A DNA stretch of 64,000 nt. Origin: Prevotella sp. (GTDB taxonomy: Bacteria; Bacteroidota; Bacteroidia; Bacteroidales; Bacteroidaceae). The position numbers and the translations under genes are program-made. Positions 16,780 through 24,018 of this stretch are shown here, piece by piece (within the stretch, counting starts at the first letter, position 1; each line of letters begins with the position of its first letter). The stretch covers positions 124,001 through 188,000 of the forward strand of contig JAFYYV010000028.1 in the NCBI GenBank assembly GCA_017557405.1. The letters run 5' to 3'. A model generated the notes under the pieces. That model saw only the letters and a program-made list of their open reading frames with translations, was not told where the DNA came from and did no database searches.

Positions 16780-16851
16780 ATGGTTTTGCGAGCACGGCCT
16801 GCACCACCCTTGACTTTGATTCGCCTTCGAGGAGGCGGGTCGTTTTTTTGA
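16780..16851 (+). promoter_or_regulatory. Leader micro-ORF overlapping a terminator-like hairpin
   Basis: Just behind the promoter, an ATG preceded by AAAGGAG opens a 23-codon frame beginning MVLRARPAPPLTL and ending RGGGSFF. Its last third overlaps a hairpin, GATTCGCC (16818-16825) with GGCGGGTC (16834-16841), followed by TCGTTTTTTT. The gene at 16896 begins 44 bp after the T-run. This layout is that of a leader that could stop transcription before the downstream gene. Whether the peptide is made is unknown. Confidence 0.5.
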
Positions 16852-16895
16852 CTGGTAGCCTAACGATTTATTAACTATATATATTCACTTTTTTT

Positions 16896-17636
16896 ATGAC
16901 ACAGATGATTTTTAACCAGGAGAATGGAGAGGACCCTTTGCAAGGGTCGAAGGCCTTTGGGGCTGAGTTGATGAACTGGCTGGGCGGCGTCCAGCAGATG
17001 ATGACGGAGTATGAGCAGCTGAAGCAGCGTGTGGCAGCGCTGGAGAGGGAGAACGCGGCTTTGACGGACACGCTTGAGCAATGGAAGAACAACGACGAGT
17101 GGTCGAACCGTGTGACTTATGAGAATGTGGTGGAACAGATTGCGTCGCTTGAGGACACCGCCCAGCGCGACAATGCCCGCAGACTGATTGAGCCGCTGCT
17201 GAAGCGCGGACAGGTCAACCAGCTGCGCAAGGACATCAAGCGCCGCGTGAAGGAGTTGAACGAGGAGGGCGATGGTTTCAGCGACAAGGAGGTGGCTCAG
17301 GTGCTGGAGGCGTGCGTGGGCAAAGGCTTGGTGGTCGACGCCAAATGGAAGTGGGTTGGCGTGTATTGGTATCTGCGCTGGACGTGCAACTATCCTGTCG
17401 ACGCCAAGGAGTTCTGTGCGAAGATCAAGAGCCTCGACTTGGACATCCCTGCCGAGTATGAATGCAGCTATGAGAGCATCAGGAAGATTTGCACGCTCTC
17501 GTTCATGGACTACGACCCGAGGCGCATGGAGTATGTACGGGTCAGCAAAAACGACCAGAACATGTTTTCCCAATGCAGGGAAATCGTGTTGAAAATAGCA
17601 ACCGAACTGGGAAAAACACGCCTCGCGCAAGAGTGA
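16896..17636 (+). CDS. Hypothetical protein with coiled coil
   Basis: 246 residues, not recognised. A heptad segment (about residues 33-68: YEQLKQRVAALERENAALTD) predicts a coiled coil. The middle has a charged helical region (LIEPLLKRGQVNQLRKDIKR) and the C-terminal half contains a Trp/Tyr-rich stretch (WKWVGVYWYLRWTCNYPVDA). No signal peptide or membrane segment; likely cytosolic. It heads the accessory module with the DUF3987-like and primase-like genes and is separated from the upstream promoter by a leader with terminator-like hairpin. A strong terminator closes it, so it is its own transcription unit. Confidence 0.7.
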   Translation: MTQMIFNQENGEDPLQGSKAFGAELMNWLGGVQQMMTEYEQLKQRVAALERENAALTDTLEQWKNNDEWSNRVTYENVVEQIASLEDTAQRDNARRLIEPLLKRGQVNQLRKDIKRRVKELNEEGDGFSDKEVAQVLEACVGKGLVVDAKWKWVGVYWYLRWTCNYPVDAKEFCAKIKSLDLDIPAEYECSYESIRKICTLSFMDYDPRRMEYVRVSKNDQNMFSQCREIVLKIATELGKTRLAQE

Positions 17637-17668
17637 GTTTCCCAATTCCTTCCCAAATCCTTCCCAAA

Positions 17669-17698
17669 ACGTTCCAGGCCATCTGGGACGTTTTTTTT
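17669..17698 (+). terminator. Rho-independent terminator
   Basis: AACGTTCCAG (17669-17678) pairs with CTGGGACGTT (17683-17692) across a 4-nt loop, then eight T. Confidence 0.85.
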
Positions 17699-17703
17699 AT
17701 GCT

Positions 17704-17711
17704 TATCTTTG
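17704..17711 (+). promoter_or_regulatory. -7 box of the second leader RNA
   Basis: TATCTTTG directly behind the preceding terminator; the -33 position falls in that terminator's T-run. Confidence 0.5.
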
Positions 17712-17767
17712 CCATAGAATTCGATACCCACGACGCTAACTGAGCACGGGTCGCGGGGACGGACAAG

Positions 17768-17821
17768 ATGAAAACGCAACCGCTATGTCAGATGTCCGTT
17801 GTGCGAGCGGGTATTTTTTAA
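17768..17821 (+). promoter_or_regulatory. Second leader micro-ORF with terminator-like end
   Basis: A 17-codon frame (MKTQPLCQMSVVRAGIF) begins about 55 nt behind the -7 box. Its end overlaps CCGTT / AGCGG, a small hairpin followed by GTATTTTTT. The coding sequence at 17835 starts 13 bp later. The arrangement mirrors the leader at 16780: promoter, micro-ORF ending Arg-x-Gly-x(n)-Phe, hairpin with T-run, then a hypothetical gene. Confidence 0.45.
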
Positions 17822-17834
17822 TACCTATAATAAA

Positions 17835-18221
17835 ATGACAAACAAAAGAAATGCCAACCTCGAAGGTTGGAACCGCAACACAGAGTTGGGCTGTGACGTA
17901 AAGACAATCCTGCGCAACGACAGGCACATGAAAACCGGCAAGGCTTACCAGGGCGTGCTCACACGCGACTCGGACGCCGACCTCGACGAGTTCCTCTGCA
18001 TCGACGCTCACTTCACGTTCGTGGAGACTGCTCCGCAGATCACCAAGCGCAATCCGCGCGTCTTCGATGGCGAGTTCGTAACGATCACCCGTCACGACGA
18101 CGGCACCCTGCGCCCGAACCTCAAGCCCATGAAGGTGGACCGCCTCTTCAGCGTCGACGACTATTCCATCCGTGTGATGTTCGAACTGCGCAGAGCATTG
18201 AAAGGCCTCGTAGAGAGATAA
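17835..18221 (+). CDS. Hypothetical protein
   Basis: 128 residues, not recognised. It is polar and without signal peptide or membrane helix. Visible features: a basic N-terminus (MTNKRNANLEGWNRNTELG), a central acidic stretch (TRDSDADLDEF), and a C-terminal helix VDDYSIRVMFELRRALKGLV. The start at 17835 was chosen because the longer frame begins within the leader hairpin. It lies in the module with DUF3987-like and primase-like genes and has its own promoter and leader. Function cannot be proposed from sequence. Confidence 0.7.
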   Translation: MTNKRNANLEGWNRNTELGCDVKTILRNDRHMKTGKAYQGVLTRDSDADLDEFLCIDAHFTFVETAPQITKRNPRVFDGEFVTITRHDDGTLRPNLKPMKVDRLFSVDDYSIRVMFELRRALKGLVER

Positions 18222-18237
18222 GTGTTTACGACCGAGT

Positions 18238-18396
18238 GTTTCAGTTGTTTCAGTTTCAGTTATGTTTTTGAGGTTCAGTTATGTTTCAAACCCCCTTTCT
18301 AAGATTGTATAACTAATTAATAATCAATATGTTATATAAGAAGGTGGTGGAATACATACCCTCAAAAAACTAACTGAAACAACTGAAACTGAAACA
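18238..18396. repeat. Long inverted repeat of iteron-like CAGTT words
   Basis: Left arm 18238-18273 is built from GTTTCAGTT/TTCAGTTA words and ends TTTTTGAGG. Right arm 18359-18396 begins CCTCAAAAAAC and continues with AACTGAAAC words. The arms are near-complementary over some 35 bp and enclose an 85-bp AT-rich centre. A further GTTCAGTTATGTTTC copy lies just inside the left arm. It fills the gap between the hypothetical gene and the DUF3987-like gene. Confidence 0.7.
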
Positions 18397-18435
18397 AAGT
18401 AGTTATTAAATTTTCATCTAAAAAGCAGTATATCA

Positions 18436-19743
18436 ATGAAATACGACATTTCAAAACCAACAGCACCAAAGATGCCACGCCTCGGAAAAGGCACAGAGTG
18501 CATCAAAATTCTGCTCACGCAGGTGTCAAAAGACATGTATGAACCTTTGATTCCGATGTTTTTCCCTATACTTGGCGCACATGTAAGCGGCTCCGAATTT
18601 CAGTATCCCGACCTCACTTGGAAGGAACTGTGTGGTATGATGGCAAATTTGGTGGCCGATAGTGGCTGTAACAAGGGCCAACTGTCACTTTTAGTAGAGG
18701 CAATTTGCAGGGATTTTCGTCAGCACGACGAGGCAGAATTGAAGAAACTCGTTGAATGGTCGAAACAGGTAAAGACGAAATCGGCCAACAAGGAGAAACC
18801 CGCCCGTCCGGATGTCGCCATCTGGTTTCCTCCTTCCGACATCACCAACGCGGCTTACATACAAAACTCTATGGGCTGTGAAGCACTTGGCGCTCGCACA
18901 CAATACCTTAATATGCCTGAGGTGGAGATGGCCGACAAGATGTGTGGCGGTCACAAGCAGGTTACGCAGATGCTACGCAATATCTACGATCGCCAGCGTG
19001 CAGGAGCCTTGAGAGCAACGGCTGATGGTATCACGGGTAACCCGATTCTTCGTACCAACCTGACAATATCGAGCACTCCCTATGCTACGCGCAAGTTCTA
19101 TAAGAACGAGCTGTTCAACGGTACATTTGGTCGTATGGTCTTTTCCTACAAGGCACGTACCAGCCGCGACGGACGCATTCCCCGACAAGGCAGATATACC
19201 AACGAGTTTTACAAAAAACTGGATGAATATCTGATGCGGCTCGATGCTTGCAAGGGCAGGTTCATCATCCGTCCGCTGAACAGGCTTGTGGACAAGTTGG
19301 CACAGGACATGGCTTCGCTTGCCGACCTGGCAGACGACGATGTGCTCTGGGACGTTTCGAAGCGTGCGCTGGTCAGCGCGTGGAAGGCTGGCTGCGTACT
19401 GTGGATTCTTAACAATCAGACGTGGACGAAGTCGATTACTGACCTTGTGGAATGGCTTGTCTATCACGACATCTGGAGTAAGATGCAGATATTTGCAGAC
19501 TTGCTTAATGGGGGTGATACTAGCACCACTGAGGCAAGTAAGACTGGCCCGAAGAATATGCTTGACAATCTGCGCGATACGTTCAACGAGGCCGAGCTAG
19601 AGGCTCTTCGTGTAAGTATCGAAAAGCCGAAGGATGGCACTAATCGACAATTGCGCGTATGGATGAGCCGCGGCTTTATCACCTACTCGGCTGAGACAGG
19701 TCTTTATACCAAAACGGAAAAATATCTGAAAGGCAATGGATAA
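18436..19743 (+). CDS. DUF3987-like protein of a primase-associated module
   Basis: 435 residues. The central region (residues 25-330) resembles the DUF3987 proteins that in Bacteroidales precede a CHC2/Toprim primase and an HU-like gene: YEPLIPMFFPILGAHVSGSE, WFPPSDITNAAYIQNSMG, PEVEMADKMCGGHKQVTQML. I see no Walker A motif, so it is probably not itself an ATPase. The C-terminus (residues 370-435) is a winged-helix-like segment (LRVWMSRGFITYSAETGLYT). It overlaps the primase-like gene by 8 bp, so the two are translated together. Role in DNA replication of a mobile or defence element is inference from context; family call is from memory. Confidence 0.55.
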   Translation: MKYDISKPTAPKMPRLGKGTECIKILLTQVSKDMYEPLIPMFFPILGAHVSGSEFQYPDLTWKELCGMMANLVADSGCNKGQLSLLVEAICRDFRQHDEAELKKLVEWSKQVKTKSANKEKPARPDVAIWFPPSDITNAAYIQNSMGCEALGARTQYLNMPEVEMADKMCGGHKQVTQMLRNIYDRQRAGALRATADGITGNPILRTNLTISSTPYATRKFYKNELFNGTFGRMVFSYKARTSRDGRIPRQGRYTNEFYKKLDEYLMRLDACKGRFIIRPLNRLVDKLAQDMASLADLADDDVLWDVSKRALVSAWKAGCVLWILNNQTWTKSITDLVEWLVYHDIWSKMQIFADLLNGGDTSTTEASKTGPKNMLDNLRDTFNEAELEALRVSIEKPKDGTNRQLRVWMSRGFITYSAETGLYTKTEKYLKGNG

Positions 19744-20623
19744 GTTTGAACTTCAAAAGCTCCGCGACCTCCCCATAGAGGGGGTCGCAGAGCGACTTGG
19801 ATTGCATGTCGTGCGGCACAAGAGCCTCTGCCCATTCCACAACGACCATCATGCCTCGCTGTCGTTCAACGTCCGTCGAAACTCCTACCGCTGCTTCGTG
19901 TGCGATGCCCACGGGGGCACCATCGACCTCGTGATGCGACATTTGAACAAGGATTTCCTCGAGGCGTGCCGTTGGTTGGCTGACGAGCATTGCATCATCC
20001 TGACGGAGTACAAACCTTTGGAGACGAAGCCGCCCAAGCCGTTCGATGCACAGCGCTACGCCCGCTATTTCGAGCGTCCATGGCTCTCTCCGGAAGCCTG
20101 CAAGTTCCTCTTCGAGCAACGGCAATTAAACCCCGCTGTGGTCAAATATTGCCGCCTGAACTCCTTCCGCGACTGGTTGCAGATTCCCTATTTCAATCAG
20201 CAGGGGGAACTCGTCGGCATCCAGCAAAGATACATGGGGCACGACCCTGAGCAACCTCGCTTCCGCTTTCCACAAGGGGCGGAGTGCAACATCTACAATC
20301 TGCCTGTGTTGAACCGCCTCCACGAAGGCGACGAGCTATGGATAACCGAAGGCTGCAGCGACTGCTGGGCGATGCTCTCAGCTGGTCACAAGGCGATTGC
20401 CATTCCCTCGGCCACGTTGCTGAAACCAAAGGACGTAAATCAATTGTCAATTGTCAATTCTCAATTGTCAATTAGCTTCCACATGTTTCCCGACCGCGAC
20501 GAGCCAGGCGAACGACTCTTCCTCCAGTTGAAGCAGGTTTTGCCCTCTCTCGAGCACCACCAACTGCCCCCGGATTGCAAGGATTTCAGCGAGTATTATT
20601 TGCGAGAAAAACAGCAAGAATAA
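19736..20623 (+). CDS. CHC2 zinc finger/Toprim primase-like protein
   Basis: 295 residues, half the length of DnaG. The N-terminus carries a primase zinc site: CPFHNDHHASLSF, then CFVCDAHGG, within residues 32-62. Residues 190-285 form a Toprim domain: ELWITEGCSDCWAMLSAGHK with the conserved Glu, and FPDRDEPGERLF with the DxD. Between these two motifs lies NQLSIVNSQLSIS, encoded by a heptamer microrepeat. There is no helicase domain. It overlaps the DUF3987-like gene and precedes the HU-like and smalltalk genes. Likely a nucleic-acid primase or related nucleotidyl enzyme of a mobile or defence module; activity untested. Confidence 0.8.
   Translation: MDKFELQKLRDLPIEGVAERLGLHVVRHKSLCPFHNDHHASLSFNVRRNSYRCFVCDAHGGTIDLVMRHLNKDFLEACRWLADEHCIILTEYKPLETKPPKPFDAQRYARYFERPWLSPEACKFLFEQRQLNPAVVKYCRLNSFRDWLQIPYFNQQGELVGIQQRYMGHDPEQPRFRFPQGAECNIYNLPVLNRLHEGDELWITEGCSDCWAMLSAGHKAIAIPSATLLKPKDVNQLSIVNSQLSISFHMFPDRDEPGERLFLQLKQVLPSLEHHQLPPDCKDFSEYYLREKQQE
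20441..20475. repeat. GTCAATT heptamer microrepeat inside the primase-like gene
   Basis: Five 7-bp units (35 bp) of the same kind as at 7622-7651. The reading frame continues through it. Confidence 0.75.
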
Positions 20624-20658
20624 TATTAAAGAAATACTTTAAAAAAAATGCTTAAATA

Positions 20659-20690
20659 CTTGCGTATATGGAATTTATTTTGTAATTTTG
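20659..20690 (+). promoter_or_regulatory. Promoter of the HU-like gene
   Basis: CTTG (20659-20662), 20 bp, then TAATTTTG (20683-20690). A 104-nt leader follows. Confidence 0.5.
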
Positions 20691-20794
20691 TATGCAGAAG
20701 GATGAAGGATTATTTGCCAAGCGCGCAGGCTGATATCTGCAATCCTCAGAGAGTAACTAAAACTAAATTAATTCACTAAAAAAACTAAAAGACT

Positions 20795-21244
20795 ATGGCA
20801 ATTCTTTACAGAGTTTATCAAGACACTCGCGAAAACGCACTGACCTCAGGCCAGTGGTTCGCACGCGCTATCCACACCCAGGCCGTGAACCTGCAGCAAA
20901 TGGCCAAGGAGATCGAGGAGAACGTCTCCGTGAAGTATTCTGACGTGAGCGCCGTGCTCATCGAGTTGGTGAACGTCATGAACCGCCACCTCAACGCCTC
21001 CGAGCGCGTCGTGTTGGATGGTTTCGGCTCGTTCAAAATCGGTCTGAAGACCAAAGGTTCGCTTCGCAAGGAGGACTTCTCCGCTTCGAAGAACATCGTG
21101 GGCTCGCGCATGAACTTCCAGCCCGAGTGGAAGGTGACCAAGGAGGGAAATCGCATCAAGAAGTTCCTCAGCGACGTCACCGTCAAGAACATTGCTGACC
21201 TCCTTCCTGCAGAGGAAGAGGAGGAAGGCGGAAGTGGCGGCTAA
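20795..21244 (+). CDS. HU/IHF-like DNA-binding protein (HU-HIG type)
   Basis: 149 residues. Pattern of the Bacteroidales HU-like proteins: MAILYRVYQDTRENALTSGQ, then the HU helices (VNLQQMAKEIEENVSVKYSD), the turn VVLDGFGSFKIGL at residues 75-88, and a basic C-terminal section ending in an acidic Glu/Gly tail (EEEEEGGSGG). It is longer than canonical HU (90 residues) and has the variant N-terminus found in proteins next to smalltalk genes. It likely bends or coats DNA. It has its own promoter and is followed by the smalltalk gene. Confidence 0.88.
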   Translation: MAILYRVYQDTRENALTSGQWFARAIHTQAVNLQQMAKEIEENVSVKYSDVSAVLIELVNVMNRHLNASERVVLDGFGSFKIGLKTKGSLRKEDFSASKNIVGSRMNFQPEWKVTKEGNRIKKFLSDVTVKNIADLLPAEEEEEGGSGG

Positions 21245-21254
21245 AGGCCACATC

Positions 21255-21323
21255 TAAGCGCCTCAGGTGATACATCTGGGGCGCTCACATGCCACATCTG
21301 AGAGCGTTAGATGATACATGTGC
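21255..21323. repeat. Degenerate 22-23-bp tandem repeat with hairpin
   Basis: Three units start GCGCCTCAGG, GCGCTCACAT and GCGTTAGATG and share ATACATCTG/CCACATCTGA words. The first forms a hairpin AGCGCCTCAG / CTGGGGCGCT that may end the HU transcript. Related units, in inverted orientation, are at 42065-42174. Confidence 0.55.
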
Positions 21324-21424
21324 CAAAAAGGTCAAAAAAAGGCTAAATGTCCACCTCTGAACTACTTAAAAACTAATCAAATTATGAACTCAAAAACTTA
21401 AAAACTCACTAAAAACTAAAGCGT

Positions 21425-21520
21425 ATGAAAAAGGATACTTGGAAATTCATTATTCAAACTGTCATCGCCATCTTGACCGCTATCGCCACCAGCTTGGGCG
21501 TTGCCAGCTGTTTGGCGTAG
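21425..21520 (+). CDS. Smalltalk-type micro-protein
   Basis: 31 residues, beginning MKKDTWKFIIQTVIAILTAI and ending in a Cys-Leu-Ala tail after SLGVAS. I recognise it as a member of the tiny Bacteroidetes family named smalltalk: an MKK-x-TWK start, one hydrophobic helix of about 20 residues, and a conserved Cys near the end. Members typically sit just downstream of an HU-like DNA-binding gene, as here (180 bp). The function is unknown; a single-pass membrane or lipoprotein-like peptide is plausible. A strong terminator follows 22 bp later. Confidence 0.8.
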   Translation: MKKDTWKFIIQTVIAILTAIATSLGVASCLA

Positions 21521-21542
21521 CTAAATGAAAAAGGAAAAATGA

Positions 21543-21582
21543 AAAATGGCCATTGGACTCGTGAGAGTTCGGTGGCCATTTT
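21543..21582. terminator. Bidirectional terminator ending the accessory module
   Basis: AAAATGGCCA / TGGCCATTTT perfect 10-bp stem, with ACTC-GTGA-GAGT at the tip. It separates the smalltalk gene from the converging deacylase gene. Confidence 0.85.
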
Positions 21583-21588
21583 AATTCT

Positions 21589-22854
21589 TTACAATTCAAT
21601 GGGATAGCTGACGACGAATTCGGTGAGGTCGGCTTTGGTGAGGTGGGCTTTGATGTTGAAGCCGATGGTGAGGCCGCGGAGGGCTGGGAAGGTGTAGTGG
21701 ACGCCGATGCGCTCGTAGTAGGGCTTTTCGATTTCCTTGGCGTTGACGCCCATGTGGCGGTAGAGGTAGTAGCCCAGGGACATGGCGGCCGACCAGTTCT
21801 GGTAGTAGACGTGGTGCTTGAAGGCGAGGCCTACCGACCAGGGGCTGTGCTTGACGTCGCTGCCGGCTTGCTGGTCGATGGCTTCCACTCGGTCGGCATA
21901 GGTGCCATAGAAGAGGTCGGCTCCGACGCCCGACGCCCATCGGCGGGCATAGCGGTACATGAGGTCGGCTTGTGCGGAGTAGGCGGTGTAGAAGTGGAAG
22001 CGGTTGGTGCGGTAGCTGGCGGAGTCGGGGTGGGTGTGGAACTGCGTGAGCTGCCAATCTTCGTTGAGCGTTTTTCCTCCCACGCCGAGCGTGAGGTTGG
22101 CATAGAGGCGTTTCTGGAAGGGTTTGCGGATGATGTTGGCTTGTCGGTCGGCCACGGAAGGATAGTAGGGCATGTAGCGCAGGGCGACCACAGGGCCGAG
22201 GAAGTTGGCTCCTTTGTTGGGGCGGTTGAGGGCTCCGTTGCTATGGTGGAAGAACTCGACGCCAGCCGAGATGCCCCACTGGTGGGCGAAGCGGTAGGTG
22301 GCATGAGCGCCTCCGGTGAAATAGACGTGGAAGCGCGAGCCTATGAGCTCGTTGTCGATGTTATCGGGGTTGTTGTATTTGTGTTTTCCCCAGCTGATGC
22401 CCGTTCCGAGCATGTAGTCGAACATCCAATGGCGGTCGCGGTAGAGGGGGCGTGTGAAGGTGGCGTAGGCGGTGGTGATGTTGCCCAGACGTGAGTCGTA
22501 GTCGACCTCTTGCGCCATTCCCCAGGCGGGGTCGGGCGAACGATGCATGGTAACGTCGTTGCGGCTGAACTTCAATCCGAAGCCGAAGATGGGGTAGTTG
22601 TAGTCGCTGGCGAAGGCGTTGGAGTCGCGGGGTGTGGCGGAGTAATTGACCTCGGCAGCAAGGGAGAACGACTGCTTGTTGCGTTGCCACTTGCGTTGCC
22701 AGCTGTCCATGACGACGAGTCGGGCGGGTATGGCGCTCAGGCTGAAGCCCACGTGGCGGGAGGAGTCGTTTTCCTGGGTTGAAAAAGAAAGGTCTGCCGC
22801 ATAGGTTTTTATGCAGCAGACCAACGTCATATATATAATAAGGTGTCGTCTCAT
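21589..22854 (-). CDS. Outer-membrane acyloxyacyl hydrolase / PagL-like lipid A 3-O-deacylase
   Basis: 421 residues. Signal peptide MRRHLIIYMTLVCCIKTYAA, then a beta-barrel-like alternating sequence. Residues about 215-245 contain GISAGVEFFHHSNGALNRPN followed by KGANFLGP, the PagL pattern with the catalytic His-x-Ser. PagL removes the 3-linked acyl chain of lipid A in the outer membrane. The protein is over twice the length of Pseudomonas PagL and has a second barrel-like half (residues 260-421), as seen in other Bacteroidetes homologues. The start codon overlaps the pheS stop (TGATG), so both come from one message; the longer frame reads back into pheS. Confidence 0.75.
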   Translation of the reverse strand: MRRHLIIYMTLVCCIKTYAADLSFSTQENDSSRHVGFSLSAIPARLVVMDSWQRKWQRNKQSFSLAAEVNYSATPRDSNAFASDYNYPIFGFGLKFSRNDVTMHRSPDPAWGMAQEVDYDSRLGNITTAYATFTRPLYRDRHWMFDYMLGTGISWGKHKYNNPDNIDNELIGSRFHVYFTGGAHATYRFAHQWGISAGVEFFHHSNGALNRPNKGANFLGPVVALRYMPYYPSVADRQANIIRKPFQKRLYANLTLGVGGKTLNEDWQLTQFHTHPDSASYRTNRFHFYTAYSAQADLMYRYARRWASGVGADLFYGTYADRVEAIDQQAGSDVKHSPWSVGLAFKHHVYYQNWSAAMSLGYYLYRHMGVNAKEIEKPYYERIGVHYTFPALRGLTIGFNIKAHLTKADLTEFVVSYPIEL

Positions 22855-23891
22855 CAGTTGGCGGCTTCGAACTCGCGCAGGAAACGGGTGTCGTTCTCGG
22901 AGAACATGCGCAAATCGGCCACACGGTACTTGAGGTTTGTGATGCGCTCCACGCCCATGCCGAATGCATAGCCAGAGTAGACGGTGCTGTCGATGCCACA
23001 GGCCTCGAGCACGTTGGGGTCGACCATTCCGCATCCCAGGATCTCGACCCATCCGGTGTGCTTGCAGAAGCCACAGCCCTTGCCACCACAGATGTGGCAG
23101 GAGATGTCCATCTCGGCGCTGGGTTCGGTGAAGGGGAAGTAGCTGGGGCGGAGACGAATCTTGGTCTCGGGTCCGAACATCTCACGGGCGAACGAGAGCA
23201 GCACCTGCTTCAGGTCGGTGAACGAGACGTTCTTGTCGACATAGAGTCCTTCGACCTGATGGAAGAAGCAGTGGGCACGAGCTGAGATGGCCTCGTTGCG
23301 ATAGACGCGACCCGGGCAGATGACGCGGATGGGCGGCTGGTGGGTCTCCATGTAGTGAGCCTGGTCGTTCGAGGTGTGGGAGCGCAGGATGACGTTCTTG
23401 GCCACCTCGTCGGGGTTGGTCTCGATGAAGAAGGTGTCTTGCATGTCGCGTGCGGGGTGGTCGGCGGCGAAGTTCAACTTGGTGAACACGTGGAGGTCGT
23501 CGTCGATTTCGGGACCTTCGGCCAAGGTGAATCCCATGCGCTGGAAGATGTCCACAATCTCGTTCTTCACGATGTTGAGCGGATGGCGTGTTCCGAGTGG
23601 GATGGGGTAGGGAGTGCGAGTGAGGTCGATGTCGTCGCTGACGGTGTCGGCAGCCTCAAACTGCTCCTTGAGCTCGTTGATCTTATCGAAAGCCTTCTGC
23701 TTCAGTTCGTTGATCTTGATTCCAATGGTTTTCTTCTCCTCGGCGGCCACATTGCGGAAGTCGGCCATGAGGGCGTTGATCTCGCCTTTCTTGCTGAGAT
23801 ATTTCAAGCGCAATTGTTCGATTTCCTCGGCATTCTGGGCGGTGAGGGTGCTTACTTCTTTGAGAAGTTCGTCTATTTTGTCTAATAACAT
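22854..23891 (-). CDS. pheS: Phenylalanine--tRNA ligase alpha subunit
   Basis: 345 residues, standard length. N-terminal coiled-coil arm (residues 1-85) followed by the class II core: HPLNIVKNEIVDIFQRMGF, the motif 2 stretch SHTSNDQAHYMETHQPPIRV, FHQVEGLYVDKNVSF, and motif 3 GYAFGMGVERITNLKY. A CHICGGKGCGFCKHTGW zinc-like cysteine cluster is inserted in the core as in other Bacteroidetes. Charges tRNA-Phe in the cytosol together with PheT, which is not in this window. It is transcribed with the PagL-like gene. Confidence 0.97.
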   Translation of the reverse strand: MLLDKIDELLKEVSTLTAQNAEEIEQLRLKYLSKKGEINALMADFRNVAAEEKKTIGIKINELKQKAFDKINELKEQFEAADTVSDDIDLTRTPYPIPLGTRHPLNIVKNEIVDIFQRMGFTLAEGPEIDDDLHVFTKLNFAADHPARDMQDTFFIETNPDEVAKNVILRSHTSNDQAHYMETHQPPIRVICPGRVYRNEAISARAHCFFHQVEGLYVDKNVSFTDLKQVLLSFAREMFGPETKIRLRPSYFPFTEPSAEMDISCHICGGKGCGFCKHTGWVEILGCGMVDPNVLEACGIDSTVYSGYAFGMGVERITNLKYRVADLRMFSENDTRFLREFEAAN

Positions 23892-23917
23892 ATCTGTGGA
23901 TGTTTACAAATTTTCTG

Positions 23918-23925
23918 CAAAGGTA
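23918..23925 (-). promoter_or_regulatory. -7 box of pheS
   Basis: TACCTTTG on the minus strand, 26 bp before the ATG. Confidence 0.45.
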
Positions 23926-23968
23926 ACATTTTTACATGGAAAAACGGAAATATATCGAAATAAAGTTG

Positions 23969-23976
23969 TAATTTTG
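23969..23976 (+). promoter_or_regulatory. -7 box of the DUF4348-like/murB unit
   Basis: TAATTTTG, 42 bp before the ATG at 24019. Confidence 0.45.
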
Positions 23977-24018
23977 CACAAATTTGAGAGCCAACAAAGC
24001 GAAAAGTTCTAATTTGTG

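Noticed and set aside
16490-16807. 105-codon minus-strand frame over the BspA promoter and leader region
   Set aside because: It overlaps the BspA signal peptide in another frame and a divergent promoter region; no coding features.
22855-23052. Longer N-terminus for the PagL-like protein
   Set aside because: The extension reads out-of-frame through the pheS 3' end; the signal peptide starts at 22854.
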